55,647 nucleotides of DNA, from assembly GCF_036311985.1 (NCBI RefSeq), contig NZ_JAZDCJ010000032.1. The stretch is one strand, 5' to 3'. Position 1 is the stretch's first letter; the number at the start of each line of letters is the position of its first letter. Below, piece after piece: positions 30,824-38,978 of the stretch. Below the pieces are notes generated by a model. The model did no database searches. It was given only the letters and a program-made list of their open reading frames with translations, and was not told where the DNA came from. A program made the position numbers and the translations under genes. The DNA comes from JAZDCJ01 sp036311985. Its GTDB lineage: Bacteria; Actinomycetota; Actinomycetes; Actinomycetales; Micrococcaceae.

Positions 30824-32917
30824 ATGACCTCGTCCGCGACCACCGCCACAGCCGCCGCCCCTGCCCCGGCCCTGCCCGCCATCCCGCCCGCCCGGACGGA
30901 CGCGGAGGCGGCCGAACACGCGTGGACCGAGGCCCAACGCCTCGCCTTCTGGGAACAGGCCGCCCACCGGCTCGAGTGGGCCGAGCCCTGGCACACGGTC
31001 CACTCCTCCACGGGCACGGACGCCGCGAAGCGCCGCGGCCCGGAGCTGCGCTGGTTCGACGGCGGCAAGCTCAACGCGGCCGTGAACTGCGCCGACCGGC
31101 ACGTCGCGGCCGGCCGCGGGGACAAGGCCGCCCTGCACTTCGAGGGCGAACCCGGCGACCGCCGCACCGTGACGTACCGCGAGCTGGCGGAACTCGTCGC
31201 CCAGGCCGCGAACGCCCTGACGTCGCTCGGCATCGCGAAGGGCGACCGCGTGGTGATCTACCTGCCCGTGCTCGTCGAGACCGTCGTGATCACGCTCGCG
31301 TGCGCCCGGATCGGGGCCGTCCACTCGCTCGTCTTCGGCGGTTTCTCGGCCGAGGCGCTGCGCTTCCGCGTCGAGGACACGGGCGCCAAGCTCCTCGTCA
31401 CCACGGACGGGCAGTACCGCCGAGGCGCCGCCGTGCCGGTCAAGGCCAACGCGGACGCCGCCGTCGCGGGCGAGAACAACATCGAGCACGTCCTGGTCGT
31501 GAACCGCACGGGCCTGGAGATCGACTGGACCGAAGGCCGGGACCTGTGGTGGCACGACGTCGTCGACGCCCAGCCCCGCACCCACGCCGCGGAGGCCTTC
31601 GACGCCGAGACCCCGCTGTTCATCATGTACACCTCCGGCACCACGGGGAAGCCGAAGGGCCTGGTGCACACCACGGGCGGCTACCTCGTCCAGGCGTCGT
31701 GGAGCCACGAGTTCCTGTTCTCCCATCCGGACCCGGAGCGCCGGGCGGAGGACGTCCACTGGTGCACGGCGGACCTGGCCTGGGTCACGGCGCACACCTA
31801 CGAGCTCTACGGTCCGCTGTCCAACGGGGTCACGCAGGTGATCTACGAGGGCGTGCCGAACGCGCCGCACCCGGGCCGGCACTTCGAGATCATCGAGCGC
31901 TACGGGGTGACGAGCTACTACACAGCGCCGACCCTGGTGCGCTCGCTCATGGGCTGGTTCCCGGACGGCATCCCGGCCCACCACGACCTGTCCACGATCC
32001 GTCTGGCCGGGACGGTGGGCGAGGCGGTCAACCCGGAGGCGTGGCGCTGGCTGCGCGCCCAGGTGGGGCGCGATTCCCTCGTGGCGGGGGACCCGGAGGC
32101 GGGGATCCCCATGGTGGACACGTGGTGGCAGTCCGAGTCCGGCGCCACGGTGCTCTCCCCCCGGCCCACGGACGCCGCGTTCAAGCCGGGTTCCGCCACG
32201 CGCGCGCTGCCCGGCGTCGCGACGGACATCGTGGACGAATCCGGCACCCGCACCGCGCCCGGCCGGCAGGGGAACATCGTGCTCACGCGCACCGGGCCGG
32301 CCATGGCCCGGACCGTGTGGGGCAATCCCGAGCGCTACTACACCTCCTACTGGGAACAATACGCGGAGCAGGGCTGGTTCCTGGCCGGGGACGGCGCGCG
32401 GTTCGACGACGATGGCGACACCTGGATCCTGGGCCGCACCGACGACGCGCTGAACGTCTCGGGGCACCTGCTTTCGACGATCGAGATCGAGTCGGCGCTG
32501 GTCTCCCACCCGGCCGTCGTCGAGGCGGGCGTCTGCCCGACGGCGGATCCGACGACGGGGCACGCGGCCACGGCGTTCGTGGTCCCGCGGGACAAGTCGC
32601 TCATCCCGGGAGGGGGTACGACGCCGGAGCCCGGCTCCGGGGAGCGGCCCGCCCCGGGCGGTGCGGGAGACGGGCGCGAGGAGGCGCGCGCCGCCGTCGT
32701 CCGCGAACTGCGGGCGCACGTGGCGGAGCAGATCGGGCCGATCGCCAAGCCGCGGGACATCGTGTTCGTGCCCGACGTGCCGAAGACCCGTTCGGGGAAG
32801 ATCATGCGCCGGCTGCTCACGCAGCTGTTCGAGGGCACGGACCTCGGCGACACGACGAGCCTGCAGAACGAGCCGTGCATTCCGGAGATCGACGCGATCT
32901 GCCGCTCCGGGCGGTAG
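30824..32917 (+). CDS. acs: Acetyl-CoA synthetase
   Basis: A 697-residue AMP-forming acyl-CoA synthetase. The A3 loop is YTSGTTGKPKGLVHTTGGYL, the A5 region TWWQSESGA retains the tryptophan that limits the pocket to acetate, and the C-terminal KTRSGKIMRRLL carries the catalytic, acetylatable lysine. It makes acetyl-CoA from acetate, ATP and CoA. An insert of about 25 residues in the C-terminal subdomain (PGGGTTPEPGSGERPAPGG) is absent from typical Acs and coincides with a dispersed GC-rich motif. It lies downstream of ssuC, so it may recycle acetate left after desulfonation of a C2 sulfonate; this is inference. Confidence 0.92.
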   Translation: MTSSATTATAAAPAPALPAIPPARTDAEAAEHAWTEAQRLAFWEQAAHRLEWAEPWHTVHSSTGTDAAKRRGPELRWFDGGKLNAAVNCADRHVAAGRGDKAALHFEGEPGDRRTVTYRELAELVAQAANALTSLGIAKGDRVVIYLPVLVETVVITLACARIGAVHSLVFGGFSAEALRFRVEDTGAKLLVTTDGQYRRGAAVPVKANADAAVAGENNIEHVLVVNRTGLEIDWTEGRDLWWHDVVDAQPRTHAAEAFDAETPLFIMYTSGTTGKPKGLVHTTGGYLVQASWSHEFLFSHPDPERRAEDVHWCTADLAWVTAHTYELYGPLSNGVTQVIYEGVPNAPHPGRHFEIIERYGVTSYYTAPTLVRSLMGWFPDGIPAHHDLSTIRLAGTVGEAVNPEAWRWLRAQVGRDSLVAGDPEAGIPMVDTWWQSESGATVLSPRPTDAAFKPGSATRALPGVATDIVDESGTRTAPGRQGNIVLTRTGPAMARTVWGNPERYYTSYWEQYAEQGWFLAGDGARFDDDGDTWILGRTDDALNVSGHLLSTIEIESALVSHPAVVEAGVCPTADPTTGHAATAFVVPRDKSLIPGGGTTPEPGSGERPAPGGAGDGREEARAAVVRELRAHVAEQIGPIAKPRDIVFVPDVPKTRSGKIMRRLLTQLFEGTDLGDTTSLQNEPCIPEIDAICRSGR
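32612..32642 (+). repeat. Dispersed GC-rich motif, copy inserted in acs
   Basis: GGGGGTACGACGCCGGAGCC is followed by a CCGGCTCCGG palindrome. It encodes GGTTPEPGSG in a loop of acetyl-CoA synthetase where family members normally have no such residues, suggesting insertion within a tolerant loop. Confidence 0.6.
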
Positions 32918-32982
32918 CGGCAGGAGCGGGTGCCCGCTGGTGTAGGTTCGGAACGGACGACACTTCAGAAGCGAGGTTCACC

Positions 32983-33474
32983 GTGAGCAATCCCCACCCC
33001 GGATCCGACGACGCGCTCCACCCGGACAAGCACCCCGACGCGGTCGACGGCGCGCCCTTCGACACGCTCGGCACTCCGGGCGCCGACGGCAGCGGGGCCC
33101 TCGAAGCCACCCGCCCCGTGGACGACGCCGAGACGACGCAGGTCATTCCGCCCGCCGAGCGTGATCCGCACGGCTCCGGCGAGGACGACTACGACGGCGA
33201 CTTCGACGCCAAGACGACGACGCGCACGGGCATGATCTGGGCCACGACGATCATCGCGCTCGCCCTGCTGGTGCTGCTCATCATCTTCGTCGCGCAGAAC
33301 CAGACGACGGCGCCGCTGCGTTTCTTCGCCTGGGAGGGCACGGTCAGCATGGGCCTGACGGTGGTCGCGGCGTCCGTCGCCGGCGGCATCGTCGTGGCGA
33401 TGGCCGGCGCGGCCCGCCTGATCGCGCTCCGCGCCCAGCGGCGCAAGCGCCGGAAGGCCCTCAAGCAGCGCTGA
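32983..33474 (+). CDS. LapA-domain (DUF1049) membrane protein
   Basis: A 163-residue protein. The first 90 residues are acidic, Pro/Asp-rich and probably disordered. Two transmembrane helices follow: MIWATTIIALALLVLLIIFVAQN and the VVAASVAGGIVVAMAGAARLIAL segment, with the QNQTTAPLRFFAWEG connector typical of the lipopolysaccharide assembly A (LapA/DUF1049) family. The C-terminus is strongly basic (RRKRRKALKQR), placing it in the cytoplasm. The GTG start follows GAGG; TAGGTT at 32943-32948 is a plausible -10. The function in actinobacteria is unknown. Confidence 0.8.
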   Translation: MSNPHPGSDDALHPDKHPDAVDGAPFDTLGTPGADGSGALEATRPVDDAETTQVIPPAERDPHGSGEDDYDGDFDAKTTTRTGMIWATTIIALALLVLLIIFVAQNQTTAPLRFFAWEGTVSMGLTVVAASVAGGIVVAMAGAARLIALRAQRRKRRKALKQR

Positions 33475-33490
33475 TCCGCCGATCGCGGAC

Positions 33491-33781
33491 TCAGAGCCGC
33501 CCGCCGGAGGCCTCGGTGAACCGGCGGAGGCCGTCCTCGCGCAGGCGCAGGTGCTCGGATTCTATGGCGGCAGCCCGGACGGCGTTGACCCGGTAGAACC
33601 GGACCACGGCCGCAACGAGGCGGGCGACCGCGCCGAAGCGGTCCACGGCGTGTGCCGGGCGGCGCGCCCCGCCCTCGGGACGCGGGACCGCGGAGGATCC
33701 GCCGCTGGGCGTCGCCGGACCGACGGCCGCACCGTGATGGACGGGGACAGGGGAACGACGGGAGCTGCTGAAGGTGGTCAT
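33491..33781 (-). CDS. Small hypothetical protein
   Basis: A possible 96-residue protein divergent from the ArsR-type regulator. The first 45 residues are Pro/Ser-rich; the last 45 (AVDRFGAVARLVAAVVRFYRVNAVRAAAIESEHLRLREDGLRRF) would form amphipathic helices with balanced charge, which favours a real protein. The ATG lacks a ribosome-binding site; GACGCT six bases upstream resembles a leaderless -10. I do not recognise a family. The alternative is that this 380-base interval is noncoding. Confidence 0.4.
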   Translation of the reverse strand: MTTFSSSRRSPVPVHHGAAVGPATPSGGSSAVPRPEGGARRPAHAVDRFGAVARLVAAVVRFYRVNAVRAAAIESEHLRLREDGLRRFTEASGGRL

Positions 33782-33817
33782 GGACCCAGCGTCCGCCGGA
33801 CGCCCGGCCCGCTCCAC

Positions 33818-33837
33818 GATTCGGTCCTGGCCGAATC
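33818..33837. promoter_or_regulatory. Palindrome, candidate operator for the ArsR-type regulator
   Basis: GATTCGG and CCGAATC are perfect seven-base arms around TCCTGG. The dyad ends 24 bases before the regulator's TACGCT -10 box, over its -35 region, between the divergent genes, consistent with autoregulation. Confidence 0.45.
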
Positions 33838-33861
33838 CTCGTCAGACGTTCCGGCCGGGAA

Positions 33862-33867
33862 TACGCT
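33862..33867 (+). promoter_or_regulatory. -10 box TACGCT, leaderless promoter
   Basis: Six bases before the ATG of the DUF5937/ArsR regulator, identical in sequence and spacing to the lipoprotein promoter at 7275. Confidence 0.55.
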
Positions 33868-33873
33868 GAATCC

Positions 33874-34863
33874 ATGCACATCAAGCTCACGAGCGAGGAC
33901 CTGACGCGGATCCGGTTCGAGGCCTCTCCCCTGTGGGAGACGGTGACCAGCTTGCGCGCCCTCCAGCAGGGAACCGCCATCCACCGCCCCTGGATCGAGT
34001 GCACGCGGCGCGCGCTCGCGGCGGCGGACGACCCGGCCTCACAAGGGCACCTGCGCGTCCTCGCCGCACTCGTTCCCCGTTCAGGCTTCATGGCCGATTC
34101 GCTCACCCCGACGCCGGAACGCCAGGACACCTTCCACGACGGGCTCACGGCCGTCGCCGCCGTCCCGGCCTCCGTGTGGGAACGGGACCTGACGGCCCTG
34201 CTCCGGCGGCAGGAAGACACCGGGGCCCGTGGCGTCCTCGAGGAACTCGCCGAGGACGTCGACACCGCAGTCGATCGTGCCGTCGGAGCACTCCAGTGGT
34301 ATTGGGAGCTGGCTGTCCGGCGCTGGTGGCCCCGGCTCCGCTCGCTGCTGCTCGAGGACATCGACTGGAGGCTGGCCCAGATGGCCCGCGGCGGCATCGG
34401 CGACGTGTTCAAGACGCTGCATCCGTCCGTCGTCCGCACGCCCAGCGGGCTCGAGGTCATCCGGGGCTGCGACGGGATCGATCCGCCTGAACCCGGGGCC
34501 GGCCTGATCCTGGTGCCCAACGCGTTCGTCTGGCCGGAGACCCTGGTGCTCAACACGGCGCCGTTCGTGCCGACGTTGACCTACGCGCCCCGCGGAGTGG
34601 GCCGGCTCTGGGAGTCCAGCGGCGCGGCCCCGGGCGATCCCCTGGCGAGGCTGCTGGGATCCACACGGGCGCAGATCCTGGCCCAGCTGGATGTCCCGAT
34701 GACGACGAAGCAGCTCGCATGCGCCCTGGACCTCGCCCCGGGCACCGTCAACGGCCACCTCAAGGTCATGTCCGAGGGCGGGCTGGCCGTCCCCCTGCGT
34801 TCCGGCCGCGAGGTGTTCTACCGCAGGGCCGGTGTCGGCGAGGCGCTCCTCGCCGGGGCGTAG
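33874..34863 (+). CDS. DUF5937-ArsR family transcriptional regulator
   Basis: A 329-residue protein. The N-terminal two thirds match DUF5937 (IRFEASPLWETVTSLRAL, then RWWPRLRSLLLEDIDWRLAQMARGGIGDVFKTLHP), a ligand-sensing region found in actinobacterial regulators. Residues about 265-325 are a winged helix of the ArsR/HTH_20 type: TRAQILAQLDVPMTTKQLACALDLAPGTVNGHLKVMSEGGLAVPLRSGREVFYRR. It probably represses its own gene through the upstream dyad. The inducer and other targets are unknown. TACGCT six bases before the ATG indicates a leaderless mRNA. Confidence 0.82.
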   Translation: MHIKLTSEDLTRIRFEASPLWETVTSLRALQQGTAIHRPWIECTRRALAAADDPASQGHLRVLAALVPRSGFMADSLTPTPERQDTFHDGLTAVAAVPASVWERDLTALLRRQEDTGARGVLEELAEDVDTAVDRAVGALQWYWELAVRRWWPRLRSLLLEDIDWRLAQMARGGIGDVFKTLHPSVVRTPSGLEVIRGCDGIDPPEPGAGLILVPNAFVWPETLVLNTAPFVPTLTYAPRGVGRLWESSGAAPGDPLARLLGSTRAQILAQLDVPMTTKQLACALDLAPGTVNGHLKVMSEGGLAVPLRSGREVFYRRAGVGEALLAGA

Positions 34864-34894
34864 CCCGACGGGACCCTCGATCCCCCGCGCGTCC

Positions 34895-35446
34895 TCAGAC
34901 CGCGTCAAGCTCCGGCAGCAACGCCGGGTCGAGCTCCACGACCTGGCCGTTCTCGAGCCGGGCCTGCGGAGCGCCCTGCAAGTGCCCGACGACGAGGCGG
35001 ATGAGCGTCCCGTGCGCCACCACCACGAGGCCGCGCCCCGGGTGGGCGGCGGCCAAGCCGGTCAAGGCGCGCACGCCCCGCTCGACCACCTCGGCCTCCG
35101 GCTCCGCGGTGGAGAGCAGCGCGTCCAGCTCGGGGCGCGGCATCCCGGTGACGACGACACCCTCGCCCTCGCCGTAGCCGCGCTCCACGAGGCCCGGTTC
35201 GGGCTCGCCGGGCTCGAGGCCCAGCTCGGCGGCGATGATCGCGGCGGTCTCCGCCGCCCGCCCCAGAGGCGAGGCGACGACCGCGTCCCAGGATCCGGCG
35301 TCGTACTCCTCCGCCAGCTGCCGCCCCGCCTGGCGCGCCTGCGCGCGGCCGGCCGCGTTGAGCGGGATGTCCACCTGGCCCTGCAGGCGCCCCTCGAAGT
35401 TCCACGGGGTCTGCCCGTGCCGGACCAGGACGATGCGTTGTGCCAT
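34895..35446 (-). CDS. Histidine phosphatase (phosphoglycerate mutase-like)
   Basis: A 183-residue histidine phosphatase. The catalytic LVRHGQTPWN is at residues 6-15, ASPLGRAAETA follows, then the acid in ERGYGEGEG and the second histidine in GLVVVAHGTLIRLVV. This is the PhoE/CobC/GpmB-like branch; it removes phosphate from a small substrate or acts as a phosphatase of unknown target. The ATG is six bases from TACGCT, so leaderless. DDAGS-type coding (ATCCGGCGTCGTACTCC) near residue 50 is a weak match to the dispersed motif. Confidence 0.85.
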   Translation of the reverse strand: MAQRIVLVRHGQTPWNFEGRLQGQVDIPLNAAGRAQARQAGRQLAEEYDAGSWDAVVASPLGRAAETAAIIAAELGLEPGEPEPGLVERGYGEGEGVVVTGMPRPELDALLSTAEPEAEVVERGVRALTGLAAAHPGRGLVVVAHGTLIRLVVGHLQGAPQARLENGQVVELDPALLPELDAV

Positions 35447-35452
35447 GCCCCC

Positions 35453-35458
35453 AGCGTA
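35453..35458 (-). promoter_or_regulatory. -10 box TACGCT, leaderless promoter
   Basis: Six bases from the histidine phosphatase ATG, with no ribosome-binding site. Confidence 0.55.
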
Positions 35459-35610
35459 GCCAGCGGACCTCCCGGCCCGCGCCCCGCCGTCGTCCCGTGA
35501 CGCACCCGGCCGCCGCGCCGTCGCAGGATCTTCGGCCCGCGCCCGGCACGACGCAATCCGGCTCAACATTCTTTGATGGATCGGCGGCTCGCTGACACAC
35601 TGAAGGTCAA

Positions 35611-35699
35611 CCATCCCGAGCGGCCGAGAGATCTGGATCGATGACGCCGCAGCAACCCTCCGGAATCCGCCGGAACGGTGCTCCTGCCAGAAGCGATGG
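35611..35699 (+). promoter_or_regulatory. SAM-I (S-box) riboswitch upstream of sfnG-metY
   Basis: P1 CCATC/GATGG, then GCGGCCGAGAGATCTGG, GATGACGCCGCAGCAACCC and GGTGCTCCTGCCAG form the S-box aptamer. A promoter is likely just upstream (TTGATG near 35573 and CACACT near 35596). The 110 bases after it reach AAGGAG before the sfnG ATG and may hold the expression platform. Bases 35460-35570 show nothing else recognisable. Confidence 0.92.
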
Positions 35700-35810
35700 A
35701 GAACGCGCCAGCCTTCTTCCCCCGCACGGCCCGCCGCCGGAGGGTGCGCCGTTGCCCGGGAACCGCCTACGCCGCACGCCATCCGACCAAGGATCGAAGG
35801 AGTCCCCCAC

Positions 35811-37007
35811 ATGACCGAGAACACCGCCGTCAGCCGGGTCGCCGACCTGGAAACACCGCTCAAGTTCGCCTACTGGGTGCCCAACGTCTCGGGTGGGCTC
35901 GTGGTCTCGACCATCGAGCAGCGCACCAACTGGGAGTTCGAATACAACAAGAAGCTGGCCCGCATCGCGGAGGACTCCGGCTTCGAGTACGCACTGACCC
36001 AGACCCGCTACGCCGCGAGCTACGGCGCGGACAAGCAGCACGAGGCCACGAGCTTCTCGCTGGCCCTGCTCGGCGCCACCGAGCGGCTCAAGGTGATCTC
36101 GGCCGTCCACCCGGGCATGTGGCACCCGGGCGTGCTGGCCAAGTTCATCATCACCGCGGACCACCTCTCCGGCGGCCGCTCGGCCGTGAACGTCGTCTCC
36201 GGCTGGCTCAAGGACGAGTTCGTGAACTTCGGCCTCGAGTGGCTGGACCACGACGAGCGCTACGTGCGGACCGAGGAGTTCATCAACGTGCTGCGTGGCC
36301 TGTGGACCCAGCAGGGCTTCAGCCACTCCGGGCAGTACTACAACATCAAGGACTTCACCCTGAACCCGGCGCCGCTGGATCTGCCGGGCCGGGCCCACCC
36401 GGAGATTTTCTTCGGCGGCAACTCGACCGCCGCGCAGGCCGCCGCGGGCCACGCCGCCGACTGGTACTTCTCCAACGGCCGCTCGCTCGAGGGCTTCCAG
36501 GACAACATCGCCGGCGTGCTCAAGGCCGCGGAGTCCGGGGGGCGCACCGCGGCCGCCAAGCCGCGCTTCGGCATCAACGGCTTCGTCATCTCCCGCGACA
36601 CCGAGGCGGAAGCCAGGGACACGCTGCGCGAGATCATCGACAAGGCCCACCGCCCCGCCGTCGAGGGCTTCGCCGCCGCCGTGAAGGAGGCCGGGCAGTC
36701 CACGAAGGACGGCAAGGGCATGTGGGAGGACTCCACGTTCGAGGACCTGGTCCAGTACAACGACGGCTTCCGCACCCAGCTCATCGGCACCCCGGAGCAG
36801 ATCGCCGAGCGGATCATCGCGTTCAAGAAGATCGGCGTGAACCTGCTCCTGACCGGCTACCTGCACTTCCAGGAGGAGCTCGGCGCGTTCGGCCGCGAGG
36901 TCCTCCCGATCGTCCGCGAGCTAGAGGCGGACCTCGCCCGAGCCCACGGCACCGAGCTCAACACGGAGCTGCTGCCGGAAACCCACCTCGAAGGAGCCAC
37001 CGCCTAG
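35811..37007 (+). CDS. sfnG: Dimethylsulfone monooxygenase, FMNH2-dependent
   Basis: A 398-residue luciferase-like monooxygenase. FAYWVPNVSGGLVVSTIEQRT near the start, YALTQTRYAASYGADKQHEAT, ADHLSGGRSAVNVVSGWL and IFFGGNSTAAQAAAGHAADWYF match SfnG, which converts dimethyl sulfone to methanesulfinate using FMNH2; alkanesulfonate SsuD is the nearest alternative. AAGGAG precedes the ATG. It is controlled by a SAM riboswitch and directly abuts metY, so sulfur released after further oxidation can be fixed at once. No flavin reductase gene is nearby. Confidence 0.9.
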   Translation: MTENTAVSRVADLETPLKFAYWVPNVSGGLVVSTIEQRTNWEFEYNKKLARIAEDSGFEYALTQTRYAASYGADKQHEATSFSLALLGATERLKVISAVHPGMWHPGVLAKFIITADHLSGGRSAVNVVSGWLKDEFVNFGLEWLDHDERYVRTEEFINVLRGLWTQQGFSHSGQYYNIKDFTLNPAPLDLPGRAHPEIFFGGNSTAAQAAAGHAADWYFSNGRSLEGFQDNIAGVLKAAESGGRTAAAKPRFGINGFVISRDTEAEARDTLREIIDKAHRPAVEGFAAAVKEAGQSTKDGKGMWEDSTFEDLVQYNDGFRTQLIGTPEQIAERIIAFKKIGVNLLLTGYLHFQEELGAFGREVLPIVRELEADLARAHGTELNTELLPETHLEGATA

Positions 37008-38474
37008 ATGTCGGACCACCAGTTCGGATTCCGCACCCGCGCCCTGCACGCCGGCGGCACGCCCGACGCCGAGCACGGCGCCCGCGCGGTGCCCATCTAC
37101 CAGTCGACGTCGTTCGTGTTCAAGGACACCGACGACGCCGCGAACCTGTTCGCCCTGCAGAAGTACGGCAACATCTACTCCCGCATCGGCAACCCCACCG
37201 TGGCGGCGTTCGAGGAGCGCATCGCGTCCCTCGAGGGCGGCATCGGCGCCGTGGCGACGTCCTCCGGGATGGCCGCGGAGTTCATCACCTTCGCCGCGCT
37301 GACGCAGGCCGGGGACCACATCGTGGCCTCCTCGAAGCTCTACGGCGGCACCATCACCCAGCTCGACGTCACGCTGCGCCGCTTCGGGGTGGACACCACG
37401 TTCGTGGACAGCAACGACGCCGCGGACTTCGCGGCCGCGATCCGGGAGAACACCAAGGCCCTCTACACCGAGGTCGTCGCGAACCCCTCGGGCGACATCG
37501 CGGACCTGGCGGGCCTCGCGAAGGTCGCGCGCGCAGCGGGCATCCCGCTCATCGTCGACTCGACCCTCACCCCGCCGTACATCCTGCGCCCCATCGAGCA
37601 CGGGGCGGACATCGTCATCCACTCCGCCACCAAGTTCCTCGGCGGGCACGGCACCACGCTCGGCGGCGTCGTCGTCGAGTCCGGCCGCTTCGACTGGGGC
37701 AACGGGAAGTTCCCGACCATGACGGAACCGGTGCCGAGCTACGGCAACGTGTCCTGGTGGGGCAACTTCGGCGAGTACGGCTTCCTGACCAAGCTGCGTT
37801 CGGAGCAGCTGCGGGACATCGGCCCGTCGCTGCCGGCCCAGTCCGCGTTCCAGCTCCTGCAGGGTGTGGAGACGCTGCCGCAGCGCATGGACGCGCACCT
37901 GGCGAACGCGCGCCGCGTGGCCGAGTGGCTCGAGGCCGATCCGCGCGTGTCCTATGTGAACTTCGCCGGACTCGAGTCCCACCCGCAGCACGCCCGCGCG
38001 CAGGAGCTGCTGCCGCTCGGCGTCGGCTCAGTGTTCAGCTTCGGCGTGGCCGGGGGCCGCGAGGCCGGGGCGCGCTTCATCGAGGCGCTGCAGCTCGCGA
38101 GCCACCTGGCCAACATCGGCGACGCGCGCACCCTGGTGCTGCACCCGGCGTCGACCACGCACCAGCAGCTCACGGCCGAGCAGCTCGTGGCCGCGGGCGT
38201 CCCGGGCGACCTGATCCGCCTGTCCGTGGGGCTCGAGGACGTCGAGGACATCCTCTGGGACCTGGACCAGGCGCTCGACGCCTCGCAGCGGGAGCCGGAG
38301 GCCGGCGGGGAGCCGGAGGGCTTCGACGCCTCGGCCTTCGCGGCCCCGGAGTACGACGCCGAGGCCTGCGTCATCCCCTCGGCCCGCCCGGGTGCCGTCC
38401 CGGCGGGGGTCGCTTCCGGCGCGGGAGCCGCGCCCGGATCCGCAGCCGACGCGGGGAAGGAGGCGGACCGGTGA
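37008..38474 (+). CDS. metY: O-acetylhomoserine sulfhydrylase
   Basis: A 488-residue PLP enzyme of the Cys/Met metabolism family. RALHAGGTPDAEHGARAVPIYQSTSFVFKD, YSRIGNPTVAAFEERIASLEGG, the PLP lysine in IHSATKFLGGHGTTLGG, and SVGLEDVEDILWDLDQAL identify MetY, which joins sulfide with O-acetylhomoserine to give homocysteine. Its ATG directly follows the sfnG stop with no spacer. The last 60 residues (Glu/Ala/Gly/Pro-rich) extend beyond the usual end of the family. The operon therefore couples organosulfur breakdown to methionine synthesis under SAM control. Confidence 0.93.
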   Translation: MSDHQFGFRTRALHAGGTPDAEHGARAVPIYQSTSFVFKDTDDAANLFALQKYGNIYSRIGNPTVAAFEERIASLEGGIGAVATSSGMAAEFITFAALTQAGDHIVASSKLYGGTITQLDVTLRRFGVDTTFVDSNDAADFAAAIRENTKALYTEVVANPSGDIADLAGLAKVARAAGIPLIVDSTLTPPYILRPIEHGADIVIHSATKFLGGHGTTLGGVVVESGRFDWGNGKFPTMTEPVPSYGNVSWWGNFGEYGFLTKLRSEQLRDIGPSLPAQSAFQLLQGVETLPQRMDAHLANARRVAEWLEADPRVSYVNFAGLESHPQHARAQELLPLGVGSVFSFGVAGGREAGARFIEALQLASHLANIGDARTLVLHPASTTHQQLTAEQLVAAGVPGDLIRLSVGLEDVEDILWDLDQALDASQREPEAGGEPEGFDASAFAAPEYDAEACVIPSARPGAVPAGVASGAGAAPGSAADAGKEADR

Positions 38475-38971
38475 GCGCATCGACCGCGGAACGCACCTGG
38501 TCGGGGCCGAGCGCGCCGGAACGCCTGGAGATCCTGCGCAACACGCGCTCGATCGCGATCGTGGGTGCGTCCAACAAGCCCTCCCGTGCCTCCTACTTCG
38601 TGGCGACGTACCTGCTCTCCTCCACCAGCTACACGGTCTACTTCGTGAACCCGGTGGTGGACGAGATCCTCGGGCAGCCGGTCTACAAGTCCCTGGCCGA
38701 CCTGCCCGAGGCGCCCGACCTGGTGGAGGTCTTCCGCAAGCACGACGACCTGCCGGGCGTCCTGGAGGAGGCGAAGGCCGCGGGCGCGAAGACCCTGTGG
38801 CTGCAGCTGGGGTCCTGGCACGAACAGGTCGCGGCGGACGCCGAGGCCGCCGGCCTGAACGTCGTCATGGACCGCTGCGTGAAGATCGAGCACGCGCGCT
38901 TCCACGGCGGGCTGCACCTCGCCGGCTTCAACACCGGCGTCATCAGCTCGAAGCGGCAGGTCCTCGCCTGA
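38471..38971 (+). CDS. CoA-binding domain protein in the sulfur operon
   Basis: A 166-residue single-domain CoA-binding protein. TRSIAIVGASNKPSRASYFVATYL, VYFVNPVVDEILGQPVYKSLADLPEAPDLVEVF and GAKTLWLQLGSWHEQVAADAEAAGLNVVMDRCVKIEHAR match the YccU-type Rossmann fold and the cysteine-containing DRCVK motif. The GTG start overlaps the metY stop by four bases (GTGA). The paralog at 10846-11277 stands alone. Co-expression with metY suggests a role tied to sulfur or CoA status, but no activity is known. A strong terminator follows at once. Confidence 0.85.
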   Translation: MSASTAERTWSGPSAPERLEILRNTRSIAIVGASNKPSRASYFVATYLLSSTSYTVYFVNPVVDEILGQPVYKSLADLPEAPDLVEVFRKHDDLPGVLEEAKAAGAKTLWLQLGSWHEQVAADAEAAGLNVVMDRCVKIEHARFHGGLHLAGFNTGVISSKRQVLA

Positions 38972-38978
38972 GCACGCC

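Noticed and set aside
29974..32982. Plus-strand open frame of about 1000 codons through ssuC and acs
   Set aside because: Arg/Pro/Gly-rich shadow of the two recognised genes; only the part after the GTG at 32983 (LapA-like) is coding.
35678..38470. Very long plus-strand open frame leading into the CoA-binding gene
   Set aside because: It overlaps sfnG and metY in another frame and has no protein character before the GTG at 38471; only its last 167 codons are real.
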